This document shows positions 1 through 12,354 of a stretch of 64,000 nucleotides of DNA, piece by piece. Position 1 is the first letter of the stretch. Every line of letters starts with the position of its first letter. The DNA lies in assembly GCA_001949185.1 (NCBI GenBank), contig BDGG01000003.1, positions 429,612-493,611 on the forward strand. The letters run 5' to 3'. Below the pieces are notes generated by a model. It was given only the letters and a program-made list of their open reading frames with translations, was not told the origin of the DNA and did no database searches. The stretch is from Ramazzottius varieornatus (taxonomy: Eukaryota > Tardigrada > Eutardigrada > Parachela > Ramazzottiidae). A program made the position numbers and the translations under genes.

Positions 1-3000
1 TTCGAAAAAAATGACTCCCTTCAAAAGACCACTGCAATTTTTGAGAAAAAAACCATTTTTAGCCTACTGAGGTGCAATTTCTGCCGTATTTTTCTCAGAA
101 AATTGCAGATCCGCACTCATTTTTAGATTCGTGAAAGGTCGGCAACTGCAGCGCCTATGATGCAGTGACAGATGTAGCAGTATGTGGCTACGCTTGTTCT
201 GGCTCACCAGCAGACAGTTAGTGACGGTACCTCGATGGTTCGGTCGTACGTTTCCAAGTGGGACCACGTGTTGCGAATTGGAATAAAGTGAGCCTGTGAG
301 AGCCGCTGGCCATCTTGGTCGCGCTCATTGGGCTGTGAAGGAACGAGTTTGCGGAAGACACAGTTTGGAGGCTGTTTGATTGACTGATGCGCCATGGCGA
401 AATCAGGTTGATGAGCTTCAGCACCGTTCTTCGAAATTCGATGATGTGTTGTACCCAATCGACGGTCATAAAAAACACAGCCGAAGAGCAAGAAAGAACG
501 CTGAAAGTGAAATGCAATGTGACAGGTTGCTTCGCATTGTCGTCTTGGTGGGTCTTCGAACACCATTGTTGACCCACATATCAGCGTTCTCAGGCATCTC
601 TTCGACTCCATCTCCACTGTTGAGAAAAATCACTCCGGGTAATTTATCTATCAGTGTTAGAGGTGGATAGCAGCTGGCTGATTATACTTCTCTCTTTCGC
701 CTCGCGGTGTGCCGAATTCCACCAGCATGTCAAAGGTATGTCCCGCGTTATATTGTTGTTGCTTTTTGGACCTTGTCAGCTCAACGCGGCGCCGCACTCG
801 TTGCCATATCGTTTTGGTTACGGTGCAGTGATGAGTGATAAATCTTGAGCTTGGCCACTACGTCACTGCTCCACTTTCCCACCTAATCGATTTGACGACT
901 TCGATCTCTGCGACATCTTTCTTTCAGCAGAACGTAAGTAGTTGACTGTTGCCGTCCATTCTACTAATTGCTCTTGAGAGTCTCCACGATTGACTAATGT
1001 CAACTGACCCAAACATTCAAAGGCTGATAGTCTGTCAATTCAATCGTCTTTCTGTCAGTAATCCTAGATCGGAAGAAAAATCAAATTAAAATCCAAAACC
1101 CGAAGTTGCCAAATGTGCAAAGTTAAGTTGATTGGTCCCTTGGCAGGAACGCTTCCAAACAACAAGGAAGTGCGTTCAGTGTCAGTGAGGAGAGGCTTGT
1201 TGGGTTGTGTTTGAACTTGTACACTGGTCAGATGGGGAGGGCCATGACGTAACAGACGCAACACGCGATGACGTATGCCTGTCACAACGGCACATCGGAT
1301 ATCCTGAGTGCGTGCGAAGGCTTACAGGTCAGCCATCGGTGCGACTTGACTTCCCGCCAGGCTGGTGTGATATGGCAGTTTCCTGAATGGTGTAGTTGAA
1401 CTTTGAGTTGACGGTGGGAATGAACTGCTAAGTAATGCAATAATGCAGGCTGCTTGACCAGTCAATAGCGGTCAATCGCCGTACGGGAATTCGGTAGGCA
1501 GAGTGTGTTGGTAGGCAAGGTTGTTGCACCATCGATCAAAACGCGTTATGCAATACCAGTTTCGGTCCAATCTCTCCGTATAGTAGACTGCGTGTTACTC
1601 TACTGGCCGATTTGGCAGCCGGCTTAACGCATGTTGCCATCGTTAAAACTTGATAAGCTTCTACAACACGTACACTAAACAAGCATAAAACCAAAAGATA
1701 AGACAATAATCCCCGTGATTACCGATGACCACAAGCATACTCCTCTGATGTCCCAACAACTAGCCCGCATGTTGAACTTCTTGGTCCATGTTTCGATCAA
1801 GACTGGGGAATTTCTGGCCTAGGCCAGTGAACCAAGCAACCGTGTGACGTCACTGCAGAGCATACCACGGAATGTACAGCCAGCTCAAGCCAACTTGCTA
1901 CCACTCATTAAATCGAGGCTGTGTCGACTCGATTCGAGTTCCCCTTCGAAACCAATTTCTCCATGTCTAGCATTCTATTTGCCACCTTCAACAAATTGAC
2001 CGGCCAGAAACCCGTGCACAAACAGTCAGGATCGAAATTAAACTCGGGGAGGTTCAAAGTGAAAAACGAAACAACTTCTGTCGTTTTTGGACCCCTTTCG
2101 AAAAATTACCTTTCAGTTTTTCTTTGACATCTCGTGGTACGGTTGTTAAAAATAATTAGAACAGACATTGAACTACTGGAAAAGAGGTCGAAAGTTCAAA
2201 TCCGCCGTTCTGGAACACAGCTATAAATTTTACCAGAAAAGATTTCCCGGCAAAACGGAGGAATTCGACGGTTTTAATTCGTTTGGCAAGCTCGTTCGGA
2301 ACTTTCCTGCTCTTTCTTGATCCATTCCGACCACCAACGCAATTCTAAGTCTGTTTGCGTCAGTTTGGGGGTGAAGCTCCCACCCGGAATTTTCGCAGAA
2401 CGCGTTTTACCTGCTGCGGTTTGTATTCCCAACCGGAAGTCATTCTGCTCAACTTTCTCGAACTATGTCCAATCACAATAAGAAGCATCATAGCTCAGTC
2501 GAAGCAGCTTTAAAAGTTGCACGGAACGTGTGGAAGCATGAATGCTACGGTCGTACTTTAAATTTTTCACCGTCGAAATGCTAGGTGGTAGCAAGTTGGC
2601 TTGGGCGGGGTGTAATTATCGTTCGCTGATGTAAGAAGAGTAGTTTCATGTGGAAGGAGGTCGAAATGAATAATTCAGTTTGATCAGTAAGGTTTCGAGG
2701 CGCATTTAATTAAACCCAGTAGGTTTGTGTGCAGTTATGACTTTGACGACACTCATAAATTAGGCGGATAATTGGAAGGTACTTCCGCGGCAGAAGCTGC
2801 AGTGACCGATAAGCGGTGAGATGTGTGTGTGGCTGTAAAGCGACGGTGTCGATTAGCCAGCCAACGTAAATCCATCCGTGAATTTATTGACTTTGCGCTC
2901 AGACGATGAGCGTTGTCTAGGAGGTCGTCCTTGTTGTCTTTAATGAAAAGGCTCAGTGCTTGACTCCCGTCTCTTTACCCATGTCATAAAATTCAAAGCG

Positions 3001-4358
3001 GTACATCAACCTCTAAGATCTACACTGGCTTATGATGACATAACTTTTGCGGTATTTTGCTCTGATGTTGGTTCAATCACCGCCCACTCTAAACTGTTTT
3101 TCGCCGTGCCCGAACCGCGGTCAAAAGCACGGCAGATACTGAAATCCTACGAACATTCCACAGGTGGACGCAGCACCGACGCAATGGTGATTGGTTGGTC
3201 CAATCAGCAGGCTCGTTTCACCGTCAGTGACACGAACCGTTTCCCGTCGAAACATGTTTGGCTTTTATTCGGCCGCAGTGACGTCACAGTAGGACTTGGC
3301 GCCGAATCGGACGGCAGGCCGTGAGGTTCTTCAGTATAGAGAGACCTCCTGGTTACAATCACTTACAGCTGACTTTGGCCCGTTGATTGGTGGATCGGCA
3401 GCTTTGAACTGCGGATTTCTGTCTTGTTTCCGTTGGTTGGACTTTGGAGCGAAGTCAACTTTGCAGACTTTGCGCATGTTGTCTTTTTCTCAAGAACTGA
3501 CCTACTTGGTTCATCTCCAAACATGACATCATACCAGTATAAGGGAGAGTATGTAGCTGAAGAGGCCGTTTTGATGACTTCACGTCATCATCTGCAAATC
3601 TCATCAGAGCCCGCGCCACTTTATGGCATGAGAGCAATGTGTATAGCCAGCCTTGTGGCGGTCAAATAACCTCAAGCACTTCATAAAGTGAAGGCTTGAG
3701 AGCAAAGAGATGCGGCGGTGAAATACATATGGTAATGATGGCGGCGGAAATGCCAGCAAGGTATGCAGTGAAATATGGGCTATGGAGTTGTACGGCAAAC
3801 TTGAGCCTTACTGATACAGGCCACAAAGTAAAAGTAGAGTGGGTTCGTATACGACGATAGTAGCTAGCTGTGCATGTACTGTGGTGATAAGACGACGAGA
3901 GTTTATTCGCCAACACAAATGTCAGCCGTTGGGTGTAGCTCAACCAACATCACTCAGTTCATCCATCGTCCATTGCACCGATTCTCGCGTGTTTTCACTA
4001 TTCAAAGAGCCACTGTCATATTTTCCTCGCTCTTGGTCTCTCTTTCTTGTGGCGGTCGCTTTCGCTGCGCTTCCTCCGCGTTACGTAACTTGAATCTTCT
4101 GGTCGGAGTCGGTCCCAAAGTCTGACCAGATGTTAAGAGCTTGTCAGCTTGCTGCTTTCAGTTACTCTACCACGAATGGGTGCCGTTGATTGATTACGTT
4201 ACCCCAACACGAAAGCACACTTTGTGCTCCTTTCTGTTATGTGAGGGACTGGACAGAGGCGGACTGAGTAATTGATCAATTTTTGACTGGTCGATTGTGC
4301 GAAAGGACTACTGGAATTATAAAAGTTGACTGTACACTGGAGGATCTAACAGCAAAAA
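1..4358. other. Intergenic region, no gene recognised
   Basis: No open frame here resembles a known protein and the many short ORFs overlap on both strands without a splice pattern. The one structure I see is a pair of perfect 19-bp inverted repeats at 1886-1904 and 2585-2603, listed separately. A TATAAAA at 4318-4324 lies only 35 bp before the receptor start codon, too close for a normal leader, so I do not call it a promoter. Confidence 0.5.
1886..2603. repeat. 718-bp segment bounded by 19-bp perfect inverted repeats
   Basis: CAAGCCAACTTGCTACCAC at 1886-1904 is matched exactly by its reverse complement at 2585-2603. The interior has no transposase-like ORF and the arms lose similarity just inside the ends. 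This resembles a non-autonomous DNA transposon (MITE) or its remnant. No clear target-site duplication is visible, so the class is unknown. Confidence 0.5.
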
Positions 4359-7300
4359 ATGGTGGATATGCAGATGAATATGAATTACCACGCCATGTTT
4401 CCAGGTTCCGTTGGTCATGTGAACGGGCTGGGACCGCCGAACAACCATAATCACAACCAGCCGCTGCATCTTCCACAAATTCCTGACACTTCCAATATGG
4501 CGTATGGTGGTATACCATATCCCCCTGTCGTCTCCTCCTACCCCGTAGGCAACATTACCCAGTTCACCATGAATACTCCGGGACAGTGTCTGGTCTGTGG
4601 CGACACAAAGTCCCTGGGCAAGAACTACGGCGGATGGACCTGCACTGGCTGCAAGTCCTTCTTCAGACGCTGTATCGAGAAGCAGACGGTACCCCGCTGT
4701 AAGTATGGCGGACAGTGCGAGATTGACCTCTTCATGCGACGAAAGTGTCCAGAGTGTCGGCTGAAAAAGTGCTTTCGCATTGGCATGAGGATGGACCTGG
4801 TGGCGCGCGACGATCCCACCACCAAGACGGTGGATGAAGGGGAGAACGTCAAGCCACAGGAACATCGCAGTCCGGCCAGCTCCACGGCAAGTCCTGCGCC
4901 CAGTCAAGTGGTCACTTCAACAGGTATGCCCACGTTTGAAAAACCTTCTCTGAAGGAGGATCTAAAGGACGGTCCAGCCTACATGTACTCGTAACCTGAG
5001 CTTTCTGCAAATCGTTTCTTTCAAAACATGATTTGATTGACGTTGGAGCTACGTCGCACTGAGCTCAACTGTCCGTTTTCTCGAAAACTTTCTCGTGTTT
5101 TTGTAAATCGAAGGTTTGGTGGACGTTTCTTGTTGGAGTGAGGTTGAGCTTTGCTCGTTCTTGTAGGGAGTGTTGGACCTGTTGGTGGACCAGTCAGTTC
5201 CCCCGTCAGTTCCGTCACCTCCAATGTGGACGCCAGCTTGGCCAGTCTGCCCGAGCATCCGCACCAGCAGACCATCAAGATCATAACCTACTACCAAGAT
5301 ATCTTCGATATTCCCTCCAATGATGACATTACCAAGCTGACCAATTTCGCCTTTACGGGTGACGTCTCCTACGACAAACAAAGAGGATTCGAACACTTTG
5401 CCGAACTGACAATCCTTGCAGGTATGTTTCGGCAGAAACTACTCTTCATTTGGAAATTTAGAAACAGGCTCATTTGTGGGATCCGACTGTGAAACTTTGA
5501 TGACTGATCAAGTTGGAATTTCCAAAGGATTTCTCAGATCGCTGTGAATGAATCGATTCGAGATTGATGATTCGACTAAATAACAAATTTTCACAGTCGG
5601 GGTGGTTTTTTATTCGAAACTCAAGGCGGTCATGTTTTGGCTGTGACGTCACTGCGAGAGGTCTTTGGTGTGAGGAGAGGAAGGCCGTCGGCTGGCCCAT
5701 GTTGAGATAAGTGAAACCTAACGTTAATGGGGGAAACTGGATATTGGATGCGGGTTCGCGAAGAGAGTGAGTCTGATTTTATGTTGGCCAACCCTTATTA
5801 CGCCGTAATGTGTTGGTTCTCTGTGCATGTTGTGTGTTAGTTTGCAGAAGAGGGAATGTAGGTCAGCGCAGCAAGATATAGACATTGCACTAATGACATG
5901 CCTGAGTGAAGTCTAAAACGAGTCTGTGGCGTGTTTTCTTACGCAACAGAGTAAACTGTTGCAGCTTTACTACCTAGCGTAAGCAAGAACCTTGGCTGTG
6001 AAACTTGCAGAAATAGAAGACCATATTACCGAACTAGCGCTTAATTCAAAGAGGGTGTCATAGAAACACCGTAGTACGACGGCAAAAATTGACTGAAAAT
6101 TCAGATAGATCTTGCGCCCATGAAAGCCTGAAAAAAACTGAAGTATTCAGTTTTTGAGCCAAGAAAAGATTTTCGTGCCGAAATTTCGAAAATAATGTTT
6201 TCAGAAACTGGAAACATCGGATTCCAAATAGATGATACTTCGCTCGGGTTGTACGTAATCGACCTTAGAAGAACCGGCAGAGGCTATTATGAGTTAGATA
6301 TCCCGTAACGAAGAACTAGCTCGAATTCGATTCGATGACAGTTTTGCTCTGACGAGGCAGACTCTGATCGGACTCAATGTGATGAAAGAATTCTTCGATC
6401 ACACTCAAGAGTTCTTTCTTTGGAGTGATCATGAGTGAGACCACCGAAAACCGGATTGTGCGTTGAAGAAAATTCTTTCTTGAAGGTTTTTCTTCACCGT
6501 ACTGAAATTGAAATTGAAAAATACGAAGGTGGATCTTTGTCGGAGAGTAAATCACGTAGATCACATTGAGCAAACACCAGAAAGCATTTCTTGCGGCAGA
6601 CAATAAAACAAGTAGAAGCTATGGTGGTAGTTGGTGTTCTGCTGTGGGGAAGGTGGCCATGTTGTGCATATGCATGCCTGAGAGTTGCATCGGTGATGGC
6701 GGACTAAATCGGTCAGTGGAGGGTCCTTTGGTCTAATTACCCACCATCACAACCAGCATGACCAAGCCTACCACTACACGGCGTTGTACCACAGTAATTT
6801 CTGCGCAAGGAGAAGACGCCTGTGATACGCAAGACTAGAACGTGCAACGACGTGCCACTCAGCAGATTCTTCGTGCAGAACAGACTTGCTGAAGAGCGAC
6901 TCGAAATGTCAAGAGAAGCTGTTCCACTGGAACAAATTGAACAAGCTATCGAATGAAACTCTCCCCTCCCCCACAGCGTTTTCGCTTAGAACTTGGAAGT
7001 AAAGATGGGAGGGCAACAAATCGCCGTTTATACATTATCTGAACTGACGCACGTTTCCCTCCCTTGACAAAAAAACTGCGCCACTGGAGACAACGATCAT
7101 CCTGAGATTGGTTGTCGGCCTCTAAAACGACGATACCTCGAGCAATGAAGGAAATTGTGGAAGGTACCAGGTGAAAATTCTTGTGGGTCTTTTTCGGTAT
7201 TCATGCATGCTACGTTCGGTAGTGGAACTGGTCAAGTGAAGAAGTCGAATATTCGTGGAAAAGATAGACTGTTTTCTGGAACGTGAGTGAATGAGTGGTG

Positions 7301-8444
7301 GGTTGGTTTTCGGGTTCTTGGGACATGTTTGTGGGCAGAGTAGAGGATGTTTGTTGAGGATGCGTCCTGACCCAAAAAGCGCGCCATCATGTCCATGTGG
7401 AATGTGGACTAGTCAGTCACATCTCTCCCGTGGTGTCGGCAACCTCATTCCTGGGACCGGCAGTTGCACTTTGTTGACACAAGTGTATTGTAACAGCCAT
7501 TAACGATTACTCAACAATCAATTTGTGCAGCGTTTAGGCCGCAATGTGGTCGATAACGATACACATGGATTGATAACACAAGACAATCACTCGACCCACA
7601 TTTCTCCCTCCCGCTGCACTCACAAAACTACTCTTTATTACAGGATAAACACGTCGAAGGACACTTTTAGGGCGGTATCACAGTGCAAAGTTTCTGTTTG
7701 TTTGCGAGTACCCACCATACTCGGTGCCCGTTAACGTGGCTTCGTAGTGACGCCAATTCAAACAGTTGATCGAATACTTGAATTCCGAAGCCTAAGGGTC
7801 CCCCCTTTGAATTTTGAAAAATTCTTACTGTCTGAGGAGAAGTCGGAAATTTGAACTTCTTATTTTTCACCGTCCACTAATTATTCCTATTTGCAGTGCA
7901 ACTGGTTGTAAGGTTCGCCAAGCATCTGCCCGGCTTCGACCAGCTAGCCTTGAACGACCAGCTGATTCTCCTGAAGGAAAGTTCGGTGGAGGTTCTACAG
8001 CTGCGGACAGCCCGCCGATATGACTTCAACACGGATAGTATTCTCTTCTCGTCGAACCACGCCATCACTCGCGAATGCTACAAGAGTGTCATGATGAGCA
8101 ACTGCGCACACAGCATCTACAACTTCTGCCGTCATGTCGTCGGGCAGAAAGTGGACAACGTCGAGTACGCCCTCCTGACAGCCTTGGTCATCTTCTCACC
8201 CCGACCTGAGCTGGAGAACCAGAAAGCGGTCCTGAAGTGGCAGGAAATGTACCTGGAGATCTTCCAGGACTACATCAGGATGAGAAGAGCCAGTGAACCC
8301 AACGCTCTGGCCAAGTTACTCATGATCCTAACTAAGCTTCGCTCGTTGGGCTCCGACTTCAACGACATGCTCTTCTCGCTCAAGCTGGAAAACAGAAAGT
8401 TACCGCCTCTTCTGGAAGAAATTTGGATCAGCAGACCGGTGTAG
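4359..8444 (+). CDS. Ecdysone-receptor-like nuclear receptor (NR1H group), divergent DNA-binding domain
   Basis: Ligand-regulated transcription factor. Exons 4359-4923, 5167-5421 and 7897-8444 join in phase to a 455-aa protein. The ATG follows an in-frame TAA at 4347. Residues 77-133 hold the two zinc fingers (C77/C80/C95/C98 and C114/C120/C130/C133); the second finger, with MRRKCPECRLKKC, is EcR/FXR/LXR-like. The ligand-binding domain runs from about residue 220 to 455, includes LPGFDQL, ARRYDFNTDSILF and EYALLTA as in EcR, and ends in an AF-2 helix (PLLEEIW). Two oddities: the P-box is CTGCKS where EcR has CEGCKG, and the first finger has 14 rather than 13 residues between its cysteine pairs. 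The A/B region is short (76 aa). Intron 2 is 2.5 kb, the longest in the window. It is EcR-like by its ligand-binding domain, but may be a paralogue rather than EcR itself. Confidence 0.9.
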
Positions 8445-9980
8445 AAAGAAGAGACTCCGCTGAAAAGAATGGAGGGAAATAGTACAATACGAGAATTGCC
8501 TTTCTTTAACTCTCTTCTGTGTGGTTAAATTTCACTTTATCACCCGGTTCATTCGAGTATCTTTCGTTGGCAAGACTGGTGGGCAGTTCATCAGGTGAGA
8601 AGATTATTGTATTGGTTTTACAATGTAACCGCGATGACGTCAGAGAACCAAACGCTACAAGTGGAGAAAGTCTTTAGTTTGTACTCTTTTCATGGTTCTT
8701 TAGTTGTCTGCGAGCCAAAGGTGCTTTTCCTTTCTTTTAACTTTGGATATTTGAGAGTGACTTTGACCATACGGGGGAAAGACACCGGGACTGAAGAAAG
8801 ATACTTGCCGGACAAAGACTCTGTTTCTAGTACTACCATATTCAAACTTGACTGCCTCTTCTCCTCAATGATCATCAGGTCCGCTGCTTATAAACTGGTG
8901 GCCCTTTCTTTTCTCTTACCTTGACTGTACATTCGACTTTGACGACAATGACGATACCCCTTTGTAAGCACCCTTCCTGTTTTTTATGATACTTGTCAAG
9001 TGTTGCTTTACATTTTTCTTCCAACGTTTTGTGTTTGACATTTTTTTTAGCTTCAAGTGCTTACTCTGGAACATCGGATAATATAACCCACCATGTGCTT
9101 ACTAGAGACATTTAGCTTTATCGATTCTAGAAGTAATTTGAAATTCGGATTATTCCTGTGTCTGTCTGTGAGACAGAAAAGCAGAGGATGCGAATGTTTC
9201 CTTGCAGTGTTGCCATCTGTGAGCACGGTTCGGCTGATTTCTTGACGGATTCTAGAGCAACATTCTCGTGGCCAGATGGTTCCAACCAGAGAGCCAACAT
9301 CGCCCTGGATGGGCGAACTCAGTAACATCGAGAACACAAGCTTCACTAGCCGAGGTGTCGTCGTCGAATAATGGCCGACCTCGGAAGAAACCCGCCAAGA
9401 GCGGAAAGTTAGCAATCCTGTCAGTGCAATGCGGTAGAATTAATTCCGGTGGACGGGCATACGCCTAATTTGCCCCCGACATAGGTACCAAGTTGCAGAC
9501 AACGGCCACCAGCGGCAACCGGTAGCTGGAGCATGAGTCTCACTTTACTGTGGTCGATATCATGCTCTAAGGAAATTCGTCCAAACTGCCGTGCAAGAGC
9601 AAGGATCCCCAAGTTCCCTTCTGGGGTTCTTGCCGTTGACCGCTTTGTGCAACCTTAGTACAGTACTTTTGTCGTGGGGAATATAGATTCGTCCTCTCAG
9701 AGCGCCGGCTGCGGAACAGGAGACGGTCGATTTGCACGTTTCCGGAAAGAGCTCTGTCGCTCCTGTAGAGACGAGAGAGGCATGAGGTCTTGTCCAACAC
9801 TTACTGTTCCTCGAGCCTCCATGGAGCAACGGAAACATGTACTAAAGGAGAAGGTATACAAATGGTCAGAAACACGAAGAGTGCACCGTGATCTGCCGTC
9901 AGTGCACTGTAAGCGAATCGCGGGCAAAAGAACCTTCCGGTTTAGTCGCTATCTACGAAACCGCCCGAAACCGCAAGAGA
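8445..9980. other. Intergenic region after the receptor gene
   Basis: Presumably holds the receptor 3' UTR at its left end. No conserved ORF, repeat family or hairpin was recognised; short ORFs on both strands show no family resemblance. Confidence 0.4.
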
Positions 9981-10826
9981 TCATATGATATCTCCCAGAA
10001 GAGGATAGTTTGACGCAACCTTTGGATAAAAGTTCAACATGGTCATCCAGGGAAAGACCGCGAGCGAGCCCCAGAGAGCCGATGCCATCATTGCTCTGAC
10101 TAGGTTTTCTTTTATGATGTCCAGTCCTTGCACGAATGTTTGTTTTTTTAGCGGAGGGACAACGGGATTTTTCTATGTATGCCCCCTTTTCAGAAAGTAC
10201 ACTGAGACTATCGGTATCGAAAGAGCACATATTATGATGATAAGGACAACTAACTACATCAATATCCAAAACTGTCCGGTAGCGGAAGTGACAGGTGGTA
10301 AATAATAACCCGCTCGAGCTTCCTCGAAGTACGATCCAATGCCAGATACTGTAAACGAAGTCACACTGATCCCGTTTAGCCACTAGAAGCAACAAAGCAA
10401 CCCGCTGGCATTGATGCAACGAATATCTACCTGTGCGGGTAGCAAACAGCAGCCAGCCGATTTAGTCCGAAGATTACCTCTGACCACCGAGTCACTACTC
10501 AGAACAGGAAATACATAGGCACACGAGGTGCACGATCTGCACAGGTTGAAGTATGCGACGACAACGTTGCGCGCTGGACCCACTGTCATTGTCCGGAAAG
10601 CTGACGCTGCAATGTTCATGATCACTAACCAAGTCCCAAGGCGGATGGTGCTACCTAGTCGAATGATCACGAATGCATGAGTTTCTGCCATACCGACCAC
10701 GATAACCAAAGATCGAACAGCCAAGTTCATGATGTCGCCCTTTGCATGAGCGAGTGTTGATAACGCACCACCGGTTGCAGATTTAGAAACGAGACTGCTG
10801 ACGTCATGATACGCGAGTAACAGCAC
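9981..10826 (-). pseudogene. Frameshifted rhodopsin-like GPCR pseudogene
   Basis: Reading the minus strand with frame changes gives pieces of a seven-helix receptor in the right order. Hydrophobic helices 1-2 lie near 10750-10590. A DRY-type site, FGLNRLAAVCYP, falls at about 10470-10430 in a second frame. A fifth helix with ICALSIPIVSVYF lies near 10250-10210. A last block, ENLVRAMMASALWG then FPWMTMLNF, ends at a TGA at 9981. At least two frameshifts and several stops separate these pieces, so no functional receptor can be made. It looks like the same broad type as the 51114 ORF. The family is inferred from helix pattern and the NRLAAVCYP motif; exact boundaries are approximate. Confidence 0.55.
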
Positions 10827-11111
10827 TCTATGATGCCGTCAACGATCGCATTCTCACACGTGTGCGCGTATGACCCACAGGGGAGGTGCGACACAGTTCA
10901 AACCGATATGCACATTCTCGCCGGAGTTCCAAAGTTCTACACAAAGCGCGAAGTGAAAAGCAGTGTTGTTCCAATACGAAAGCGGAACTAAGGTCGGTTT
11001 CACAACAGGGAGGGGAGCACTCTTGTACAGAGAAATTTCTGAGCCGTTGATTAGTGAATTGAAGAAAACTGTCAGAATTTACTATGTACTGGTGATCGAA
11101 AAGCTGTTCGC

Positions 11112-11268
11112 AAACCGGTGGTTTATGTGGTTCGGTTTAAATGGTCTGGTTTGGAGTTTAGACCAGAACACTTTTGGTGGTTTGCGGGAGGAACCATTTT
11201 CATTTAACCGGTCTGGCATGCAAACCACCACTTATACCAAACCAAACCATATGGTTCAAACCATTAAC
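11112..11268. repeat. GGTTT/AAACC-rich imperfect palindrome
   Basis: A 157-bp stretch dense in GGTTT on its left half and AAACC on its right half, able to fold on itself. It sits immediately 5' of the TTAA-bounded element at 11285. No ORF. Probably a small hairpin element or decayed satellite. Confidence 0.4.
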
Positions 11269-11284
11269 AGCTCTAGTGGGTGTC

Positions 11285-12152
11285 TTAACACTCTGAACAC
11301 GAAGCAATTTCGTACCTGCAGAATACGAAGGGTACAACTGAGTTTCGCACGTTTTTAACTGGTTGCAAAATGAAAGAGGCAGAGACCGGCCAATCACCGT
11401 GCACCCACATGAAGCCGCGAGCGATACCTTACTAAACTACCGTTATATGGTGCCACATGACCCGGGTGCAGCTTCAGCCAGTTTATTTGAAATCACTTCC
11501 ATTTGCCATTATTCACACTTCACTTGGACGTCTTCTTGCTACAATCTAGACAGAGAACGGTTTGCTTTGTATTTCTATGTCCAGCACAAACATGGGCAGT
11601 GACAGCGACTCACTTTATACGCGTGCATTTACCCTCTTGTCATTTTGCATTCAACCCATTTGTCATTTTTACAGCGCTGAAAATTGTTTGTCAACTCAGT
11701 GCAAAAAGCGCTGCGAAACTCATTTGGTAGCAGTGACAGCGCCACCAGTAGTCGTCCCGTCAGTGACGTCACAGGATGCGCTACGTAATGAATCGATACA
11801 AAAAACTTCCGATTTTTCTGCTGACCACAGGACAGTCACCGCAACGACACAAAAATTTCTGTTCTGGAAGCAATCATGCCACGAATGTTGTAAATTACTT
11901 TCGGACTGTTTCCGCACGTGGTGAGTCTGTAGCGTGCTCTTTATCTGATAATCGCGATTGGTCTACAGATCTTCTTTCAATTTTAATTTATGCGTAGCTG
12001 TTAGCCATCGGTTACCAGATGTGTTCCACAAAGATACTGATGCTTGAAGCAAACCAAAAATATGGGCCAGATAACTTGGATGAGAAATTTTCCACAACTC
12101 AGTTACTGTACGGTGCGAAAGTGAGTTGTACCCTCCGTGTTCAGAGTGTTAA
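11285..12152 (+). mobile_element. TTAA-bounded non-autonomous transposon, full-length copy
   Basis: The element begins TTAACACTCTGAACACG and ends CGTGTTCAGAGTGTTAA, so it has inverted ends directly against TTAA on both sides. Inside the tips a second matching block (AGGGTACAACTGAGTTTCGCAC against GTGCGAAAGTGAGTTGTACCC) follows, displaced on the left by about 26 extra bases. TTAA target sites are the hallmark of the piggyBac superfamily, hence the tentative class. An ORF at 11562-11924 starts MSSTNMGSDSD near its N end but shows no transposase catalytic domain, so the copy is non-autonomous. A second copy with the same orientation lies at 19567. Confidence 0.75.
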
Positions 12153-12354
12153 GAACTCATAGCAGAAGACCGGTGTAATAATTCTGGCACTTCCCGCGCC
12201 TCATACCCGTCACCGGCGGGTGTGATGTTGCTTTCTTTATGGACTTCGTGGGCTTCCCCTAAATACAGAAATACTTCACGATACTGAACACCCGAAACCC
12301 GACATCAGTTCTACCGACCACTACCAAAATCCGATAGCACTTCCACACTATTGT

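Noticed and set aside
204-617. 137-aa minus-strand frame and overlapping plus-strand frames at the left edge
   Set aside because: No recognisable domain, conflicting frames on both strands, no splice context.
2956-3324. 122-aa plus-strand ORF
   Set aside because: No family resemblance and no neighbouring exon; consistent with chance.
4318-4324. TATAAAA upstream of the receptor ATG
   Set aside because: Only 35 bp before the start codon, leaving almost no leader; not a convincing promoter.
4317-4907. 196-aa minus-strand ORF opposite the nuclear receptor exon
   Set aside because: Antisense shadow of the zinc-finger exon; the plus-strand protein is clearly the real one.
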